Source: Euzebya rosea
GTDB taxonomy: Bacteria; Actinomycetota; Nitriliruptoria; Euzebyales; Euzebyaceae
NCBI RefSeq assembly: GCF_003073135.1
Contig: NZ_PGDQ01000007.1
Location: 124,001 to 188,000, forward strand
DNA length: 64,000 nt
Reading direction: 5' to 3'
Positions 17,221 to 27,025 of the stretch are shown in pieces. A model generated the notes under the pieces. The model was not told the DNA's origin and did not search any database. It saw only the letters and a program-made list of their open reading frames with translations. A program made the translations under genes and the position numbers. Each line of letters begins with the position of its first letter. The first letter of the stretch is position 1.

Positions 17221-17370
17221 GCTATCCGTCCGGAGGCGCAGGTGGCACGAGCCGGGGTCGACCGGTCCCCACCCTGATCGGTCGACCCCCTCCGCAGCGG
17301 CGGAGCACCCCCTCTGGGTGGCTGCGTGCGGCGACAGGTCATCACGAGGTCGTCGCACCGACGTCGCACC

Positions 17371-17399
17371 TTGGCCTCCGGGTACCCCCTGTCTAGTAT
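17371..17399 (+). promoter_or_regulatory. Sigma-70-type promoter
   Basis: TTGGCC and TAGTAT are separated by exactly 17 bases, ahead of the gene at 17430. A purine-rich GACAGGGAG follows before the GTG start. It is among the best housekeeping promoter matches in the window. Confidence 0.65.
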
Positions 17400-17429
17400 C
17401 AACCCCAACCAACGACAGGGAGATCAGGG

Positions 17430-18359
17430 GTGACTGATTCGCTGGCAGCCGCAGCAGTGCTGCGGCAGGTCCTGCTGCAGCCGGGACCGCGCCGGCTGTG
17501 GCTGCGCCACGCCATCGTCGGGCCGGCCGACGGGATCAACCAGCGTGCGGTGGCGGCGGTGCTGGCCGGCTACCTCGCCGACCGTGGCGAGCGCGCCGAC
17601 ACCCCGGACCTGCCGCGGCAGCTGAAGGACCGGGTCAACCGGGCCCTGAACGGCTCGTCCCTGAGCGCGGAGACGCTGCGGTGGTTCATCGAGGCGTTCG
17701 AGCTGGACCCCGACCAGGAGGCCGCGCTGTTCCAGGGATGGCTCGGCCCGCAGGCCGCCGACGGGAACCCCAATCGTCCAGCCGCACCCGACGCAGCAGC
17801 TGGAGGTGGCGTCGGGGATGCCGGGGACGACGACGGTCATCGGACCCTGCACCTGCAGGAATGGCACCGCATCGGACCGGACGGCATCCCGAGCGTCCAC
17901 GAGACGGTGCAGACGATCCAGGCCACCGCCGAGTCGCTCGAGGCCTACCTGTACCGCTTCGACCGCAGGGAGGTGGTGGTCGACGCCCTCCACGGCGGGC
18001 AGGCGGGGCCCGTGCATCCCGTGGACGACGGGTTGCACGGCGTGCGGATCAGCTTCCCCACGCCGCTGTCGAAGGGCGACACCGCCACGCTGCGGTACCG
18101 GACTCGCTTCGCGTTCGAGACGCCGCCGCCGCCGCGGTTCCGCCGGGCGAGCAGGCGCAGGATCGACCAGGTCCTGATCATCGTGGAGTTCCACCCGGCA
18201 CGGCTGCCGTCGCGCGTGAGCTGGTGCCACTGGGACGGGTACGGCCCGGACGCCCGGGTGGTGGTGGAGGAAGCGGTCTCGTTGGGCCGGTCGCACGACG
18301 TGCACCGGGTCGTCAGCCCCCTGCAGCACGCCACCGTGGGCTTTCGGTGGGAATGGTGA
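17430..18359 (+). CDS. HTH-like N-terminal domain protein with unknown C-terminal domain
   Basis: A 309-residue protein. Residues 1-107 resemble an XRE-like helical domain (LSAETLRWFIEAFELDPDQEAALFQGW). A Gly/Ala/Asp-rich linker (108-135) leads to a beta-rich domain with HETVQTIQA, YLYRFDRREV, LRYRTRFAFE and a terminal FRWEW. I have seen similarly patterned proteins in other actinobacteria but know no named function. GTG 17430 follows GGGAG, with a clear promoter just upstream. Possibly a regulator; this is inference. Confidence 0.55.
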   Translation: MTDSLAAAAVLRQVLLQPGPRRLWLRHAIVGPADGINQRAVAAVLAGYLADRGERADTPDLPRQLKDRVNRALNGSSLSAETLRWFIEAFELDPDQEAALFQGWLGPQAADGNPNRPAAPDAAAGGGVGDAGDDDGHRTLHLQEWHRIGPDGIPSVHETVQTIQATAESLEAYLYRFDRREVVVDALHGGQAGPVHPVDDGLHGVRISFPTPLSKGDTATLRYRTRFAFETPPPPRFRRASRRRIDQVLIIVEFHPARLPSRVSWCHWDGYGPDARVVVEEAVSLGRSHDVHRVVSPLQHATVGFRWEW

Positions 18360-18387
18360 CGGCCGGTCCATCACCGGACCGGCCGTC
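18358..18387. terminator. Bidirectional hairpin terminator
   Basis: A perfect 12-bp stem (GACGGCCGGTCC) with a 6-base loop lies between two convergent genes (stops at 18359 and 18405). It can serve both. No long U-tract on either side. Confidence 0.6.
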
Positions 18388-18404
18388 CCCCCGTGGTGAT
18401 CGGA

Positions 18405-19874
18405 TCAGTCGCGAACGGTGCGGCGGCGCGAGGTCTCGGCGACCATCAGACCGAACCCGAGCAGCAACATCGCGGCGGGGGCGACCCCGTCGGTGTGCAG
18501 CGGCGACGCCGGCGTGAAGCTGCTGGTCAGCAGCTGCGCGGAGGTGGCGCTGCGGTAGGTGCCGGTGGCCTCGCCGTCGAGGCGAACGACCTCCAGCCCG
18601 CGGGTGTAGTCGTGGATGTAGAGGATGTCGTCGGTGACCCACTGGACGGAGCCCGAGTAGCCCTGCAGCGGGACGATCCAGCCGTCCTCGCTCATCGTCC
18701 CGTCGGCGTCGACCGACAGGAACCGAGTGCCGCGGTCGTAGTAGGACACGGCGATCTGCCCGCCGGCGCTGTCGCTGTTCGGGCTGAACTCCATCCAGTG
18801 CGCGCAGTACAGGACGTTGCCGGGTGCGTTGCCGTCCAGGTAGATCCCGCGACCGGACACGTCGAAGGTGTCGACGAGGACGAACTGGGCAGCGCGCACC
18901 TGGGCTGCCGTGGCCTCACCGGCGTCGTAGCGCTCGATGGCGTCGACGACGGCGCTGGCGTCGAAGGTCTCGATGACGGATTCCTCGCCCTGGCAGTCGG
19001 TGCCGGCCGAGGCACCGCTGAGGACACCCACCCCGCCGAGGTCGGGGGAGATCTCGGTCCCGGCGACGAACAGGTCGCTGAGCCCGTTGCCGTCCTCCAG
19101 CGCCCACTCGACGCTGTGGTAGCCGAGGCCACGGAACGCGTGGGTGCCGGAGATGCGGTTCAGCTCCACGGGAACCGCGGGGTCGGTCGTGTCCATCAGG
19201 ATGTTGCTGGAGCCCGCGGACATGACCAGGCCGGGACGGATCTCGGTCAGGTCGTGGGCGTAGGGACTGTTGGTCGCAGTGCCGTAGCCCACGACGGTCC
19301 GCCAGGTGTGGGGCAGCTTGACCGGGTTCGCCGGGTCACGGAGGTCGATGATGTGCCCGGTCCGGCCGTAGGCGTACGCGCAGCCGTTGGTGCCCTCGGT
19401 CACGCAGGTCCAGGTGTGGTCGGTGACCGGCAGGGTGGACAGGACCGACAGGTCGGTCGGATCCGACACGTCGATGACGCTCAGCTGGGCGTTGCCGTAC
19501 GGCGTGGTGGCGCCGTCGACGACGAGGATCTCGCCGTTGGTGTTGGGGTCCTCCTGGGCCAGTGCCGCCCCGGTACCGGTCTGGTAGAGCGGGACGTACC
19601 CGAGCAGCTCGGGGGCCTCGGCCTTGTCGCCGGCCACGTCGTAGGTGAACACGCCACGGGGGTCGGTGACGTAGTAGACGTCACCGAGCCGCATGCCACC
19701 GGCCGTCCCGGCGTGCTCGGGGAACCGCCCGAGGTACTCGACGTTGTCGGTCGCGGAGTAGGTGACGTCAGCGGGCAGCGTCGGGTCCAACGAGACGCCG
19801 GGATGCGCCATCGCCGTGCCCCCCATCGCCATCAGCAGGGCACCGGTCAGGACCGAGAGGAACACACGTCGCAA
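18405..19874 (-). CDS. Secreted LVIVD-repeat surface protein with C-terminal anchor
   Basis: A 489-residue exported protein. The start is taken as TTG 19874: GGAG lies 7 bases upstream, and it gives a classical signal peptide (RR, then a hydrophobic stretch ending AMA). The body contains repeated beta-propeller-like units of the LVIVD type (LSVIDVSDPTDLSVLSTL; HIIDLRDPANPVKL; ILMDTTDPAVPVEL). A C-terminal membrane segment (APAAMLLLGFGLMV) followed by basic residues should anchor it. No enzyme motif seen. It diverges from the CocE-type hydrolase with 181 bases between starts. Confidence 0.7.
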   Translation of the reverse strand: MRRVFLSVLTGALLMAMGGTAMAHPGVSLDPTLPADVTYSATDNVEYLGRFPEHAGTAGGMRLGDVYYVTDPRGVFTYDVAGDKAEAPELLGYVPLYQTGTGAALAQEDPNTNGEILVVDGATTPYGNAQLSVIDVSDPTDLSVLSTLPVTDHTWTCVTEGTNGCAYAYGRTGHIIDLRDPANPVKLPHTWRTVVGYGTATNSPYAHDLTEIRPGLVMSAGSSNILMDTTDPAVPVELNRISGTHAFRGLGYHSVEWALEDGNGLSDLFVAGTEISPDLGGVGVLSGASAGTDCQGEESVIETFDASAVVDAIERYDAGEATAAQVRAAQFVLVDTFDVSGRGIYLDGNAPGNVLYCAHWMEFSPNSDSAGGQIAVSYYDRGTRFLSVDADGTMSEDGWIVPLQGYSGSVQWVTDDILYIHDYTRGLEVVRLDGEATGTYRSATSAQLLTSSFTPASPLHTDGVAPAAMLLLGFGLMVAETSRRRTVRD

Positions 19875-20055
19875 GGATCTACTCCATCGTGGAAGCGGGA
19901 TGCCCCTGTGTTCGACGCTCGCGGCCCGAAATCCTTCCGGATCGTGCGAACGGGTCACGTCGTCCTGGCGGTGTCGACGTCGGCGGACGACCGCTCGAAC
20001 GGGGTGTTGCCGGCAGCCGGCAGGACTCGCGCGGTCGGTGTCGAACTGCACGGGC

Positions 20056-21747
20056 ATGCGCTCCGCCCTCCTCCTCGTCGTGCTCGCCCTGACCGCGGCC
20101 GTGCTGGCCCTCGCGCCGTCCGGCGCCGGGGCCGACACCGTCCCGGCCGGCTACTCCTTCTCCCACGAGTGGTTCGAGAGCCACGACGGGCTGCAGCTGC
20201 ACGCAGGGGTGTTCCTGCCCTCGGACCACGTCACGGGTGAGGAGCACCCGGTCATCCTCGTGCCCACGCCCTACACCTCGCCCAACGGCGGGGCGACGGG
20301 GTTGAACCTGTCCGGGCCGGAGATCCGCTTCCCCGAGCTGTTCGCCCACCAGTCCTTCCGGGAGGACCGCTGGGCGTACGTGCAGTTCGACATCCGCGGC
20401 TTCGGCGGGTCGGAGGGGTGCTTCCAGTACTACATGCCCAACGAGGCCGCCGACGTCGAGACCGCGGTCGAGCACATCGCCGGGCTGGACTGGGCCGGCG
20501 ACGTCGCCCTGTGGGGCAAGTCCTACGACGCCGCCCAGCACGTGCTGGCCCTGGGTCGCGAGGACGTCGAGGGGCTGGCCGCCACGGTCATCCAGGCGCC
20601 CGGCCTGTCGGCTTACACCGCGCTGTGGGACAACGGGGTCCACTACGCGACCGGTCGGTACGCCACGACCAGCGTCTACACCGCCGACGACCTGTTCCCG
20701 GCCCACAACACCTCCACCCTCGGCGAGCCGAACTACTGGCGGGCGACGCTGTCGCCGGTGACGACGGCGGCGAACTACCCGACCTGCCGCACCGACGGCA
20801 TCGTGATGATGAACACCGTCTGGGATCGAGAGGACGCGTTCTGGGCCGACAAGGAGCCCTACCTCGACGCCGTCGGCTCGGACGTCCCGACCTTCTGGCT
20901 GCACGGCTTCCACGACGCCAACACCAAGCCGCGGCACATGGACGTGTACTCGTCCCTGACCGGGCCGACGCAGGCCTGGTTCGGCCAGTTCACCCACGTC
21001 CGTGGCCACGAGGCTGGCGTCGGCCGCAGCGAGTACTTCCTCGACGAGGTCTTCCGCTTCCTGGACCGCCACGTCCTGGGTCGCGCGTCCGGCGCGGACG
21101 ACGCGGCGGTCACCGTGCAGCAGGGTGACACCGGCGAATGGCGCCACGAGGAGCAGTGGCCGCCCGCCGACGGGTTCGACTGGGCGATGCCGCTCAACGA
21201 GGGCGCCTACGTCGACGAGCAGGGCAACAACGCCGGTGGCAGCTCTGCCGGCACCGGCGTCCTCAGCGTCAGCCCGGTGCTGCCGCACGACGTCCACCTC
21301 GGCGGCGAGGTCACGATCGACGCGACCGTCTCCACGACCCTGCCGATGGCCCACATGGTCGGGCTGCTCTACGACATCGCCCCGAACGGTCGAGCCCGGT
21401 TCGTGCAGCGCGGCGCCCAGCTGATCGACGGCACCGGCGAGCAGGACCTGTCCTTCAACCTGTACCCGCAGGACTGGGAGTTCCGCGCCGGCCACCGCAT
21501 CGGGGTCCTGCTGTCCCCCGGCGACGACAGCTGGTACTCCCCCGGTGTGACCGGCCAGGACGTCGACGTCGTGGCCGGGCAGGCGACCCTCCCCCTCATC
21601 GCGGTCGACCGCACCGACCTGATCGACGGTGGCATCTCCGACGGTGCCGACGACGTCTCCCCGTTCGTCCTTCCCGCCGATCGGATCGTGCAGGCCGAGG
21701 TCGACGTGAGCCTGCCGCCGGCGCAGACCGCCCCCGACGGCAGCTGA
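20056..21747 (+). CDS. Secreted CocE/NonD-family alpha/beta hydrolase
   Basis: A 563-residue hydrolase related to X-Pro dipeptidyl-peptidase and cocaine esterase. It has a signal peptide (1-30), then [32 protein letters not shown], and the nucleophile serine in [13 protein letters not shown]. Catalytic Asp and His candidates lie in [10 protein letters not shown] and [10 protein letters not shown]-terminal jelly-roll-like domain (after about residue 390) ends in family-typical [14 protein letters not shown]. The exported substrate is unknown. Confidence 0.83.
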   Translation: MRSALLLVVLALTAAVLALAPSGAGADTVPAGYSFSHEWFESHDGLQLHAGVFLPSDHVTGEEHPVILVPTPYTSPNGGATGLNLSGPEIRFPELFAHQSFREDRWAYVQFDIRGFGGSEGCFQYYMPNEAADVETAVEHIAGLDWAGDVALWGKSYDAAQHVLALGREDVEGLAATVIQAPGLSAYTALWDNGVHYATGRYATTSVYTADDLFPAHNTSTLGEPNYWRATLSPVTTAANYPTCRTDGIVMMNTVWDREDAFWADKEPYLDAVGSDVPTFWLHGFHDANTKPRHMDVYSSLTGPTQAWFGQFTHVRGHEAGVGRSEYFLDEVFRFLDRHVLGRASGADDAAVTVQQGDTGEWRHEEQWPPADGFDWAMPLNEGAYVDEQGNNAGGSSAGTGVLSVSPVLPHDVHLGGEVTIDATVSTTLPMAHMVGLLYDIAPNGRARFVQRGAQLIDGTGEQDLSFNLYPQDWEFRAGHRIGVLLSPGDDSWYSPGVTGQDVDVVAGQATLPLIAVDRTDLIDGGISDGADDVSPFVLPADRIVQAEVDVSLPPAQTAPDGS

Positions 21748-21753
21748 CCCGGA

Positions 21754-22833
21754 TCAGGCGTCGGCGCCGATGATCTCGGTGACCGACGAGTGACCGCCGG
21801 CACGGAGGCGAGCCGCCAGCTGGCGGCTGATCGTGGTCGGCCAGGCCGGCCCGCCGTACACGACCCCCGTGTAGGCCTGGACCAGCGACGCCCCGGCACG
21901 GAGGCGCTCCCAGACATCGTCGACGTCCTCCACCCCACCGACCGACACCAGTGCGATCCGGTCGCCGACGCGGGCGTGCAGCCGGGCGAGCACCTCCACC
22001 GCGCGGTCGCGCAGGGGTGCTCCGGACAGACCACCCGCCTCCGCCGCCAGGCGACCCCCGGTGCGCAGGCCCTCCCGGCTGATGGTGGTGTTGGTGGCGA
22101 TGATGCCGGCCAGCCCCAGGTCGACGGCCAGGTCGGCGACGGCGTCGACGTCCTCGTCGGCCAGGTCGGGGGCGATCTTGACGAGGACCGGCAGGTCGTC
22201 CGGTGCGGCGCCCCTGACGGCATCCAGCAGCGGCCGGAGCTGTTCGGTGGCCTGCAGGTCACGAAGCCCGGGGGTGTTGGGCGAGCTGACGTTGACGACC
22301 AGGTAGTCGGCGAACGGGGCGAGGCGCTGGGTCGACACGACGTAGTCCGACGGCGCGTCCTCGGCGGGGACGACCTTGGTCTTGCCGATGTTCACGCCCA
22401 CCACGCCGCTGTCACCGGTCGACAGCCGCTCGGTCAGCCGCTGACGGGCAGCCGCCGACCCGTCGTTGTTGAAGCCCATCCGGTTGATCAGCGCCCGGTC
22501 GGCGGGCAGGCGGAACATGCGGGGGCGCGGGTTGCCGGGCTGGGGTTGCCCGGTGACGGTGCCGATCTCCACGAAGCCGAACCCGAACGCGTCGAGGGCC
22601 CGGTACACCTTCGCGTCCTTGTCGAACCCGGCGGCCATCCCCAGTGGGCTCGGGAAGCGCACCCCGAACACCTCGGTGGCCAGGATCGGGTCGGGGCGGC
22701 CCACCAGGCGACGGGTCAGCCAGAGGCCACCCGGGATGCCCTGGAGGAGCCTGAGCAGCCGGATCGCGACGTGGTGGGCCTGCTCGGCGTCGAGGCGCAC
22801 GAGGACACGGGAGAACAACAAGCGGTACAGCAC
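21754..22833 (-). CDS. pyrD: Dihydroorotate dehydrogenase (quinone)
   Basis: Oxidises dihydroorotate to orotate in pyrimidine synthesis, passing electrons to quinone at the membrane. The 359-residue protein is class 2: an N-terminal amphipathic helix ([20 protein letters not shown]) precedes the barrel. Motifs are [53 protein letters not shown] (with the class-2 catalytic serine), [16 protein letters not shown] and [13 protein letters not shown] at 22833 is the best start although the Shine-Dalgarno is weak. Confidence 0.93.
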   Translation of the reverse strand: MLYRLLFSRVLVRLDAEQAHHVAIRLLRLLQGIPGGLWLTRRLVGRPDPILATEVFGVRFPSPLGMAAGFDKDAKVYRALDAFGFGFVEIGTVTGQPQPGNPRPRMFRLPADRALINRMGFNNDGSAAARQRLTERLSTGDSGVVGVNIGKTKVVPAEDAPSDYVVSTQRLAPFADYLVVNVSSPNTPGLRDLQATEQLRPLLDAVRGAAPDDLPVLVKIAPDLADEDVDAVADLAVDLGLAGIIATNTTISREGLRTGGRLAAEAGGLSGAPLRDRAVEVLARLHARVGDRIALVSVGGVEDVDDVWERLRAGASLVQAYTGVVYGGPAWPTTISRQLAARLRAGGHSSVTEIIGADA

Positions 22834-22883
22834 GCCGCCGGAGGGTAACCGCCCCGTGGTCGGCTGCCCGGCCGGGACGGGGC

Positions 22884-23861
22884 TCACAACCACTTGCGGG
22901 TGCGGAAGACGATGTAGAGGGCGACCGAGCACGCCACCATGACGCCGAGGAGGATGGGGTAGCCCAGCGGGTGGCTGAGCTCCGGCATGTGCTCGAAGTT
23001 CATGCCGTACACGCCGGCCAGCAACGTCGGCACCGCGGCGATGGCCACCCAGGCGGAGATCTTGCGCATGTCCTCGTTCTGCCGGAGCGCAACGTCGGTC
23101 TGGTAGGCAGCCAGGATGCCGCTCAGCAGGCCGTCGACGGCCTCGGCACGGTCGACCAGGCGGACCAGGCGGTCCCGAAGGACCTCCCACTCCCCTCGCC
23201 CGACCTCGGACAGCATGGGCACCGCGCCGTCCATGAGGTCGTCGAGGGGGTCGATGAGGGTCGCCGTGCCCTGCTGGAAGTCGATGGCCTCGCGCTTGAA
23301 CAGGTAGATGCGCTTGGACGCGTCCGACGAGCCGTTGTCGTCGAAGACCTCCCGCTCGAGGACCTCGACGTCCTGGCGGAGGTCGGCGAGCACATCGGCG
23401 TATCCGGCGATTACCGCCTGGAGGTGGGCACGCACGATGCCCGCCGGGCCACGGGCCAGGTCCGACGCCTGCTGCTCCAGCTGCCACCGCAGGTCCCTGA
23501 CGTCGGTCGGCGCGTGCCGGGACACCGAGATGACGAGGTCGCCGTGCACGATGAGGACGAGGTTGCCGATCTCCACGAGGTCGCGGCCCTGGTCGTAGCG
23601 GGCCGCGGCCACGGTCAGGACGAGTGCACCGTCGGGCTGGCTCAGCGACGCACGGCTGGAGGACTGCTCCATGGCCATGCTGAGCGCCGGGGGCAGGTGG
23701 GCGACCTGTGCCAGCCGGTGGACCTCCTCCCGTGACGGGTCGCTGAGGGCGATCCAGCACGTCCGTCCGTGCCCCGCGGCCAGGGCGGCCAGCGCCCCGA
23801 CGGGCGTGTCGGTGTCGGGCAACGCCACCCCTGCCCGGTAGGTCGCACAGCCGTTGATCAT
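22884..23861 (-). CDS. CorA-family divalent cation (Mg) transporter
   Basis: A 325-residue inner-membrane channel protein. A long cytoplasmic alpha/beta domain with the stalk helix ([27 protein letters not shown]) is followed by two C-terminal membrane helices. The CorA selectivity motif is intact as [11 protein letters not shown] at the end of the first membrane helix. Positively charged C-terminus (RTRKWL). The magnesium role is from family knowledge. ATG 23861 gives a normal length. Confidence 0.92.
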   Translation of the reverse strand: MINGCATYRAGVALPDTDTPVGALAALAAGHGRTCWIALSDPSREEVHRLAQVAHLPPALSMAMEQSSSRASLSQPDGALVLTVAAARYDQGRDLVEIGNLVLIVHGDLVISVSRHAPTDVRDLRWQLEQQASDLARGPAGIVRAHLQAVIAGYADVLADLRQDVEVLEREVFDDNGSSDASKRIYLFKREAIDFQQGTATLIDPLDDLMDGAVPMLSEVGRGEWEVLRDRLVRLVDRAEAVDGLLSGILAAYQTDVALRQNEDMRKISAWVAIAAVPTLLAGVYGMNFEHMPELSHPLGYPILLGVMVACSVALYIVFRTRKWL

Positions 23862-24240
23862 CCGGGCATCATCGCGCACGGCGAGTCCGTCCGTCGGCAG
23901 GTTCGGGGAGTCGTGGCGAGGGTTCGGTGCAGGGGTGTCCGCACGGCCTCCCCCCGCTGCGTCACTAAACGGGTACCGTTGGTGCTCACGCGTCGAGCTG
24001 CGCCACATGTTGGCCGGACACGACGCCGTCCCGGCCGCAGTGGCTGCGACGACGCTCGGCCGCCGGCCACGGACACGATCCGGGGCACGCGAGCACCACC
24101 GACCCCGCGGCACCTCCCCCTGACCCGCCGCCGGCGCGTACATCTGCGCGCCAGCCGTCCCGCACGAGCGGGACCGGCACTGCGCAACGTGCGCGTGCCC
24201 GATCGCGCTGCCCCACGGGCGCGCCCCGAAAGGTTTCACC
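23862..24240. other. 379-bp gap upstream of the DEAD-box helicase
   Basis: No convincing gene is seen. Near the helicase the plus strand carries small hairpins: GTCCCGC/GCGGGAC (24157-24174, 4-base loop) and GCGCA/TGCGC just after it. A GAAAGG lies 8 bases before the helicase ATG. The stretch probably holds divergent promoters for corA and the helicase and a long helicase leader. Confidence 0.4.
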
Positions 24241-25617
24241 ATGTCCCCGACATCCACCCCCACCCGCGAGCGATCCCGTCGCCGCACCGACGGCGACCAG
24301 CCCTCCTTCGAGGCCCTCGGCGTCGACCAGGAGCTCGTCCGCATCCTCGGACGCCAGCAGATCCGTACCCCCCGACCGATCCAGGCCGACACGATCGAGG
24401 CCGCCCTCGACGGCCTCGACGTCTGTGGCCGCGCGCCCACCGGGTCGGGCAAGACCCTGGCCTTCGTCCTGCCGCTGGCGCACATGAAGCCCGGCAACGG
24501 TCGTCCCGTCGGCCTGGTGCTGGCCCCCACCCGTGAGCTGGCCGTGCAGATCGACGAGGTGCTGGCGCCGCTGGCGGATCGTCGTGGGCTGCGCACCCGG
24601 GTCCTCATCGGTGGCACCAGCATCAACAAGGACATCAACGCCCTCAAGCGAGGCGTCGACATCCTCGTCGGCTGCCCCGGCCGGATGATCGACCTGAAGA
24701 ACCGGGGCAACCTGGACCTGTCCCGCGTGCGCATGGCGGTGCTCGACGAGGCCGACCGCATGGCCGACATGGGCTTCATCCCCGACGTCACCCGCCTGCT
24801 GGACGCCACCGACTGCGCCGACGGGCAGCTGCTGCTGTTCTCCGCGACCCTCGACGACACGACCGCCAAGCTCGAGCGTCGCTACCAGTCCGATCCCGTC
24901 CGCGTCGACGTGGGCGCTGCCGTCAAGGCCACCGGCAACGTCAGCCACACCTGGCACGTCGTCCCCCGCCAGGAGCGTCGCCCGATCACCGAGAAGCTGC
25001 TGGCCGACAGCCGGTCGGCGATCGTGTTCACCCGCACCAAGCGCGGGGCCGACCGACTGGCCAAGCAGCTGTCCCGCGGCGGCCTGAAGGCCGCCCCCAT
25101 CCACGGCGACCGATCGCAGAGCCAGCGTCAGCGGGCCCTCAACGACTTCACCGACGGTCGCGTCGGCGTCCTGGTCGCCACCGACATCGCCGCACGCGGC
25201 ATCCACGTCGACGACGTGGACGTGGTCCTGCACTACGACCTGCCGGCGACGGCCGAGGACTACACCCACCGGTCGGGTCGTACCGGCCGCGCCGGCGCCG
25301 ACGGGACCGTGCACGCCGTGGTGTGCGACGACTCGCGGGCCGATGCCCGGACCCTCGCCAAGGACCTGACCGTGGACCTGGGCTGGGTCGGCGACAAGAA
25401 CGGCCCCAACACCGCACCGCCCAAGCAGCCCGGCAACGGCGGCAACGGGGGCGGTGGCCGGGGTGGCAACGGCCGCAACGGCGGCGGTCGCAACGGCGGC
25501 GGCAACGGGGGCGGGAACACCAACGGTGGCGGCAACAGCAGCCGCCGTCGTCGCAACGGCAACGGCCAGGCCAGCGGCGGACAGCGGTCCGGCCGCAACC
25601 AGTCGCGTCGCGGCTGA
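24241..25617 (+). CDS. DEAD-box ATP-dependent RNA helicase
   Basis: A 458-residue RNA-unwinding enzyme. The Q-motif (SFEALGVDQELVRILGRQQIRTPRPIQ) precedes motif I APTGSGKT (65-72), Ia APTRELA, II DEAD (170-173) and III SAT. Helicase domain 2 carries IVFTRTKRGAD, VLVATDIAARGIHV and HRSGRTGRAG. The last 70 residues are a low-complexity Gly/Asn/Arg tail, a common RNA-binding or condensate-forming extension in RhlE/DeaD-type proteins. A strong terminator follows. Confidence 0.93.
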   Translation: MSPTSTPTRERSRRRTDGDQPSFEALGVDQELVRILGRQQIRTPRPIQADTIEAALDGLDVCGRAPTGSGKTLAFVLPLAHMKPGNGRPVGLVLAPTRELAVQIDEVLAPLADRRGLRTRVLIGGTSINKDINALKRGVDILVGCPGRMIDLKNRGNLDLSRVRMAVLDEADRMADMGFIPDVTRLLDATDCADGQLLLFSATLDDTTAKLERRYQSDPVRVDVGAAVKATGNVSHTWHVVPRQERRPITEKLLADSRSAIVFTRTKRGADRLAKQLSRGGLKAAPIHGDRSQSQRQRALNDFTDGRVGVLVATDIAARGIHVDDVDVVLHYDLPATAEDYTHRSGRTGRAGADGTVHAVVCDDSRADARTLAKDLTVDLGWVGDKNGPNTAPPKQPGNGGNGGGGRGGNGRNGGGRNGGGNGGGNTNGGGNSSRRRRNGNGQASGGQRSGRNQSRRG

Positions 25618-25640
25618 CCAGTCCCGAACCGAACCAACGA

Positions 25641-25670
25641 CGCGGCCCGATCCGGACGGATCGGGCCGCG
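25641..25670 (+). terminator. Terminator of the helicase gene
   Basis: A perfect 13-bp stem (CGCGGCCCGATCC) with a GGAC loop lies 24 bases after the helicase stop, followed by a T-containing stretch (CTGTCGTCTGTCG). It is the last chromosomal feature before the integrated element. Confidence 0.75.
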
Positions 25671-25708
25671 CTGTCGTCTGTCGTACCCACTCGGCCTGTG
25701 GGCCGTGG

Positions 25709-25759
25709 TGGTAGCCCCGACGGGATTCGAACCCGCGTCGCCGGCTTGAAAGGCCGGTA
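25709..25759 (-). repeat. attL: displaced 3' fragment of tRNA-Glu
   Basis: 51 bases identical to 34056-34106. On the minus strand they run from the anticodon stem through the T-arm to the encoded CCA. The sequence beyond 25759 has no D-arm or 5' acceptor strand, so this is not a functional tRNA but the old 3' end pushed away by integration. Confidence 0.92.
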
Positions 25760-25838
25760 GCGCACCCTCGCGTTGGGCCAGCATCGCCGCAGGTCAGCGG
25801 CCTGTTCGTGCCGGCATCGTACACCCTTGCAGACCGTT

Positions 25839-25860
25839 CGTGCCACGTACGTGCCATAAG
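25839..25860 (+). repeat. Integrase arm-type repeat, left copy
   Basis: A 22-base sequence identical to 33954-33975, made of two tandem units beginning CGTGCCA. An inverted relative (GTGGCACGCTG) follows at 25870-25880. It sits just upstream of the integrase gene and mirrors the right end, as expected of integrase arm-binding sites flanking a core. Confidence 0.7.
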
Positions 25861-25885
25861 AATCCGGAAGTGGCACGCTGAGGGC

Positions 25886-27025
25886 ATGGCCAAGCGCTCT
25901 CGCCGACACTCCGGCGGCACCATCCGCCAGCTCCCCTCGGGGCGGTGGCAGGTCCGGGTGCGCGACGGCGCCACGTCCAAGCTCGTGGCGCTCGGCACCT
26001 ACGCGACCAAGGCCGATGCCAACGCCGCCCTGCGGCACGCCGGGGCCGATCAGGACCGGGGCGCCTGGGTGCCCCCCGAGCGTGGCAGCGTGCGGCTCGA
26101 GGACTACGCCCGCGATTGGCTCGACTCCAACCCTCGGATCCGGTCCCCCAGGACGCGCGAGCGGTACGACGGCCTCCTGCGTCTCCACATCGGCCCGACC
26201 ATCGGTCAGGCCGCCATCGGCAAGATCACCCCCGCCTCGGTCCGTCGCTGGCACACCGACCTCGCCGCCTCAGCTTCGAGCGACACCGCGGCCAAGGCGT
26301 ACCGGATGCTCCGCGCCGTCCTGAACACCGCCGTTGCCGACGAGCTGATCGTGCGCAACCCGTGCCGCCTCGATGGGGCCGGCCAGGAGCGAGCCGAGGA
26401 ACGTCCGCTTGCCACCGTGGCCGAGGTCAACGAGCTGGCCGACCTCGTTGACCCGCGTTGGCGCCTGCTCGTGCTCATGGGCGCGTGGACCTCCCTGCGC
26501 TTCGGCGAACTGGCCGCGCTGACCCGGGCCGACGTCGACCTGATGCGTGGCGTCGTGCGCGTCACGAAGAGCCGTCAGCGACTGGACGACGGCACCTCGG
26601 TCGTGGTCCCGCCCAAGAGTGCTGCCGGCCGCCGGACCGTCGCCATCCCTCCCCCGCTGGTCCCCGAGATCGAGCACCACCTCGCCGCCTTCGCCCAGGA
26701 GGGGGCCGACGGGCTCCTGTTCGTCGGCGCCAAGGGTGCGCCGCTGGACCGCTCGCACTGGAACCGACGGTGGCGCAGGGCCCGCGCCGCGATCGGGCGC
26801 GACGACCTGCGGTTCCACGACCTACGGCACACCGGCAACACCCTTGCCGCCGCCACGGGCGCGTCCACGAAGGAACTGATGACGCGGATGGGCCACTCCT
26901 CGATGGCGGCCGCGCTGCGCTACCAGCACGCCACCGATGATCGCGACCAGGCCATCGCCCGGGCCCTGGGTGAGGCCATGGAACGCGGTAAGGTCGTCGA
27001 GCTCGACGACCGGCGGTCCGGTTAG
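25886..27025 (+). CDS. int: Tyrosine site-specific integrase
   Basis: A 379-residue phage-type integrase that would integrate and excise this element at tRNA-Glu. An arm-binding N-terminal domain (GTIRQLPSGRWQVRVRDG) and a SAM-like core-binding domain (RLEDYARDWLD...RERYDGLLRLHIGPTIG) precede the catalytic domain. Catalytic residues are visible: R in TSLRFGELAAL (about 206), HDLRH (about 311-315), H in MGHSS (about 336) and the tyrosine in RYQHAT (about 347). ATG 25886 gives the standard N-terminus. It lies directly next to attL. Confidence 0.95.
   Translation: MAKRSRRHSGGTIRQLPSGRWQVRVRDGATSKLVALGTYATKADANAALRHAGADQDRGAWVPPERGSVRLEDYARDWLDSNPRIRSPRTRERYDGLLRLHIGPTIGQAAIGKITPASVRRWHTDLAASASSDTAAKAYRMLRAVLNTAVADELIVRNPCRLDGAGQERAEERPLATVAEVNELADLVDPRWRLLVLMGAWTSLRFGELAALTRADVDLMRGVVRVTKSRQRLDDGTSVVVPPKSAAGRRTVAIPPPLVPEIEHHLAAFAQEGADGLLFVGAKGAPLDRSHWNRRWRRARAAIGRDDLRFHDLRHTGNTLAAATGASTKELMTRMGHSSMAAALRYQHATDDRDQAIARALGEAMERGKVVELDDRRSG

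Noticed and set aside
23854-24123. An 89-residue plus-strand gene between corA and the helicase
   Set aside because: It starts inside the corA start region antisense, has shadow-like composition and no Shine-Dalgarno.
25709-25759. A second tRNA-Glu gene on the minus strand
   Set aside because: Only the anticodon stem to CCA is present. The sequence to the right has no D-arm or pairing 5' acceptor strand, so it is the attL fragment.
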